DNA of 7,235 nt from the NCBI GenBank assembly GCA_002391425.1, contig DGEZ01000033.1, positions 651 to 7,885 of the forward strand. The letters run 5' to 3'. Source of the DNA: Micrococcales bacterium UBA3913. Lineage in GTDB: Bacteria; Actinomycetota; Actinomycetes; Actinomycetales; Microbacteriaceae. This document shows, piece by piece, positions 6,012 through 7,235 of the stretch; position 1 is the stretch's first letter; every line of letters starts with the position of its first letter. The notes under the pieces are model-generated. The model was not told the origin of the DNA. It ran no database searches and was given only the letters and a program-made list of their open reading frames with translations. The position numbers and the translations under genes are program-made.

Positions 6012-6182
6012 GATACGGCTGATACAGCTACGAGGACGCTTGCGCGCGGTACCACCTCGCTTGCCTGAGAAACCCCAGACCGCTCCACATCGGCTATAAC
6101 GGGCCGGACCCGTCCGGTTCTACTGGACAGCGCGATGCTGTCGTTCTTCCGGATGCTCCCCGGTGATGGCCGGATCGTTGCA
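6005..6182 (-). ncRNA. Class II (translational) isoleucine T-box riboswitch of ileS
   Basis: The minus-strand leader carries the T-box core GAGGTGGTACCGCG (6058-6045). Reading 5' to 3': a short Stem I with specifier ATC (6167-6165), an upper helix CCGG/CCGG (6163-6160 with 6152-6149) and the GGAAGAAC segment (6150-6143). A 6-bp hairpin GACAGC/GCTGTC (6142-6126) follows, then a pseudoknot-like Stem II region (6117-6099) and a Stem III hairpin CTGGG/CTCAG (6078-6065). The antisequestrator is CGAGG (6059-6055) with CCTCG (6035-6031), 7-nt bulge TGGTACC (6054-6048), and GCG/CGT (6047-6045 with 6038-6036). CCTCG can instead pair with CGAGG at 6012-6008 and hide the Shine-Dalgarno. There is no terminator, so control is of translation. 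This matches the ultrashort-Stem-I ileS T-boxes known from Mycobacterium and Nocardia. The bulge UGGU fits tRNA 3' ACCA, i.e. discriminator A73 as in tRNA-Ile. Uncharged tRNA-Ile should switch ileS on. Confidence 0.95.
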
Positions 6183-6188
6183 CGAGTG

Positions 6189-6218
6189 ATCATACCGCGC
6201 TACACCCGTGAGCGGAAA
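6189..6218 (-). promoter_or_regulatory. Promoter of the ileS-folC-DUF4233-ndk operon
   Basis: TATGAT (6194-6189) is a five-of-six match to the sigma-70-type -10 element, placed about 7 nt before the 5' end expected of the T-box RNA (about 6182). The -35 is weak: TTTCCG (6218-6213, 18-nt spacer) or TTCCGC (6217-6212, 17-nt spacer). Its position relative to the leader is the main support. Confidence 0.65.
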
Positions 6219-6220
6219 CA

Positions 6221-6240
6221 CTCGCGCGGACCGCGCGGAG
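6221..6240 (-). terminator. Possible terminator of the transporter gene
   Basis: On the minus strand CTC-GCGCG (with one bulged C) pairs with CGCGC-GAG across 6240-6221, followed by TGTTT (6220-6216). It sits 38 nt after the transporter stop codon and directly before the ileS promoter. Nearer the stop, GGCGCC-ACG-GGCGCC (about 6262-6276) is a second GC-rich dyad without a T-tract. The weak T-run makes this a tentative call. Confidence 0.35.
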
Positions 6241-6278
6241 TCTCCGATAGCTCGCGCAGCGTGGGCGCCCGTGGCGCC

Positions 6279-7088
6279 TCAGGCCACCTCCCCCAGCAGC
6301 GCAGGGTCGACGGTGACCTCGGCTGCTGGGGTGTGGCGTGGAGAACCTGCGACAACCCAGTAGGCGACGCCGACGAGAAAAGCGCCGCCTACCAGGTTGC
6401 CGAGCCCGACCCAGAGCATGTTGCGTGCGAAGGAGCCCACACTGGCACCTTCCAGCCCCAGGAATAAACCGATGGAGAAGGTCGTCATATTCGCGATGAC
6501 GTGTTCGAAGCCGGATGCGATGAACGCGAGCAATGCCCAGAAGATGACGACCAGTTTGGGGCCGTCCTGCGTCAGCCGTGCGCACATCCAGATGGACAGA
6601 CAGACCAGGAAGTTACACAGCACCGCCCGGAAGAAGAGCTGCACGATCGGCTCCTCGGCTTTCGCCTGGAGCATCGACTCGAGCATCCCGCCTGCTGCGG
6701 CATTGCTGGTGAGAACGCCGGAAGCCGCCACGAGGGCGCCGAAGACGATCGCACCCAGCAGGTTCGCCACGAACGTGAACACGAGGGCTCCGACCGCGGG
6801 CCAGACGGAGACCGCCCGCATCAGGGCCCCCTGGGTGAGGGTCATCATGCTGGAGGTGGCCAGCTCCCCTCCGGCGAACACCACGAGGGTGAGCGCGACG
6901 CCGAACACCAATCCGCTGACGAGCTTGACCAGTCCCGAGTCCGCGGCGATAAGGGGTCCCGCGGTGGAGACCATGAGCACGACGGCAACGCCGATGAACG
7001 CCCCGGCGAGCATCCCGGCCACGGTGAATCGCACCGGGCGACGGGTTCCCTCGACTTTGTGCACGGCGGCATCCGCCTGCACGTTCAT
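6279..7088 (-). CDS. Formate/nitrite transporter (FNT) family channel
   Basis: FNT proteins are pentameric inner-membrane channels, aquaporin-like in fold, that move small monovalent anions such as formate, nitrite or hydrosulfide. The 269-residue protein shows AGMLAGAFIG in helix 1 (about 20-44), then GGELATSSMM (73-82) with the Thr (about 78) that corresponds to the conserved channel Thr of FocA. RAVLCNFLVCLSIWM (154-168) and SGFEHVIANM (192-201) follow, with the central pore His196. Six helices are visible, two of them broken as in the family. I chose ATG 7088 because GAGG lies 5 nt upstream. GTG 7109 would give an N-terminus nearer the NirC length but has no ribosome binding site. The substrate is not evident: no formate, nitrite or sulfite metabolism gene is in the window. 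It is probably separately transcribed from ileS. Confidence 0.92.
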   Translation of the reverse strand: MNVQADAAVHKVEGTRRPVRFTVAGMLAGAFIGVAVVLMVSTAGPLIAADSGLVKLVSGLVFGVALTLVVFAGGELATSSMMTLTQGALMRAVSVWPAVGALVFTFVANLLGAIVFGALVAASGVLTSNAAAGGMLESMLQAKAEEPIVQLFFRAVLCNFLVCLSIWMCARLTQDGPKLVVIFWALLAFIASGFEHVIANMTTFSIGLFLGLEGASVGSFARNMLWVGLGNLVGGAFLVGVAYWVVAGSPRHTPAAEVTVDPALLGEVA

Positions 7089-7235
7089 CGCGTCCTCAAT
7101 CGTCAGCACGTGGTCAGCGTAGGGCACCGCGGCAGAGCACCGGAAAAGCATCCGCGGTGTTCAACAATTCGATGGCGTCTCGTTTCCGTGAGCTTGTGGA
7201 TTTCCGCCAGCGCAGCCCGGACGAGGTCAGTGGAA
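7089..7235. other. Unresolved right edge upstream of the transporter gene
   Basis: This 147-bp stretch may be purely intergenic or hold the end of a gene that continues outside the window. On the plus strand a frame from ATG 7172 (or GTG 7157) stays open to the edge and reads MASRFRELVDFRQRSPDEV, but has no clear ribosome binding site. On the minus strand a frame enters from the edge reading TDLVRAALAEIHKLTETRR and stops at TGA 7106-7104, 16 nt before the transporter start. Both have moderately GC-rich third positions over about 20 codons. I see no convincing promoter. Confidence 0.3.

Noticed and set aside
6153..6155. Second ATC-containing site (GCATCC, 6155-6151) as the T-box specifier
   Set aside because: It lies in the terminal loop of Stem I. 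The ATC at 6167-6165 sits in the GCCATCACCGG context that I recall as conserved in actinobacterial ileS T-boxes.
5999..6193. Upstream extension of ileS to ATG 6193, adding 65 residues
   Set aside because: That ATG is part of the TATGAT -10 element and the frame runs through the T-box leader. ATG 5998 has a strong Shine-Dalgarno and gives a normal IleRS N-terminus.

Overview
The window comes from a high-GC actinobacterium. The gene order ileS, folC, DUF4233, ndk and then a probable RNase E/G gene, a translational isoleucine T-box ahead of ileS, and an IleRS of the eukaryote-like type all point to Actinomycetota. The proteins look most like Micrococcales, perhaps Microbacteriaceae; that family-level placement is from memory of the proteins and is not certain. 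Every recognised gene lies on the minus strand, so the window reads right to left.

Right to left: positions 7089-7235 are an unresolved edge. A formate/nitrite-transporter-family channel follows (6279-7088). Next is a short GC-rich gap with a possible terminator hairpin and then a promoter (-10 TATGAT at 6189-6194). About 180 nt of leader RNA (about 5999-6182) forms a complete class II (translational) T-box riboswitch with an AUC isoleucine specifier. Then come ileS (2732-5998), folC (1326-2735), a four-helix DUF4233 membrane protein (979-1329) and ndk (551-973). A 320-bp gap (231-550) holds several hairpins and candidate promoter elements. At the left edge is the first 76 codons of a gene that is probably RNase E/G (1-230), with an Ala/Gln/Lys-rich N-terminus and an 18-bp tandem repeat.

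The ileS, folC and DUF4233 genes join by 4-nt start/stop overlaps, and ndk follows within 5 nt or with the same kind of overlap. They therefore look like one translationally coupled operon headed by the T-box. When tRNA-Ile is uncharged, the T-box should expose the ileS ribosome binding site. Downstream genes for folate (FolC) and nucleotide (Ndk) metabolism could be influenced through coupling.

This is mostly conserved housekeeping territory and I see no mobile element, CRISPR array, toxin-antitoxin or defence genes. The most rewarding parts are the RNA structures: the T-box, whose alternative pairings can be mapped base by base, and the hairpin-rich gap upstream of the probable RNase E/G gene.
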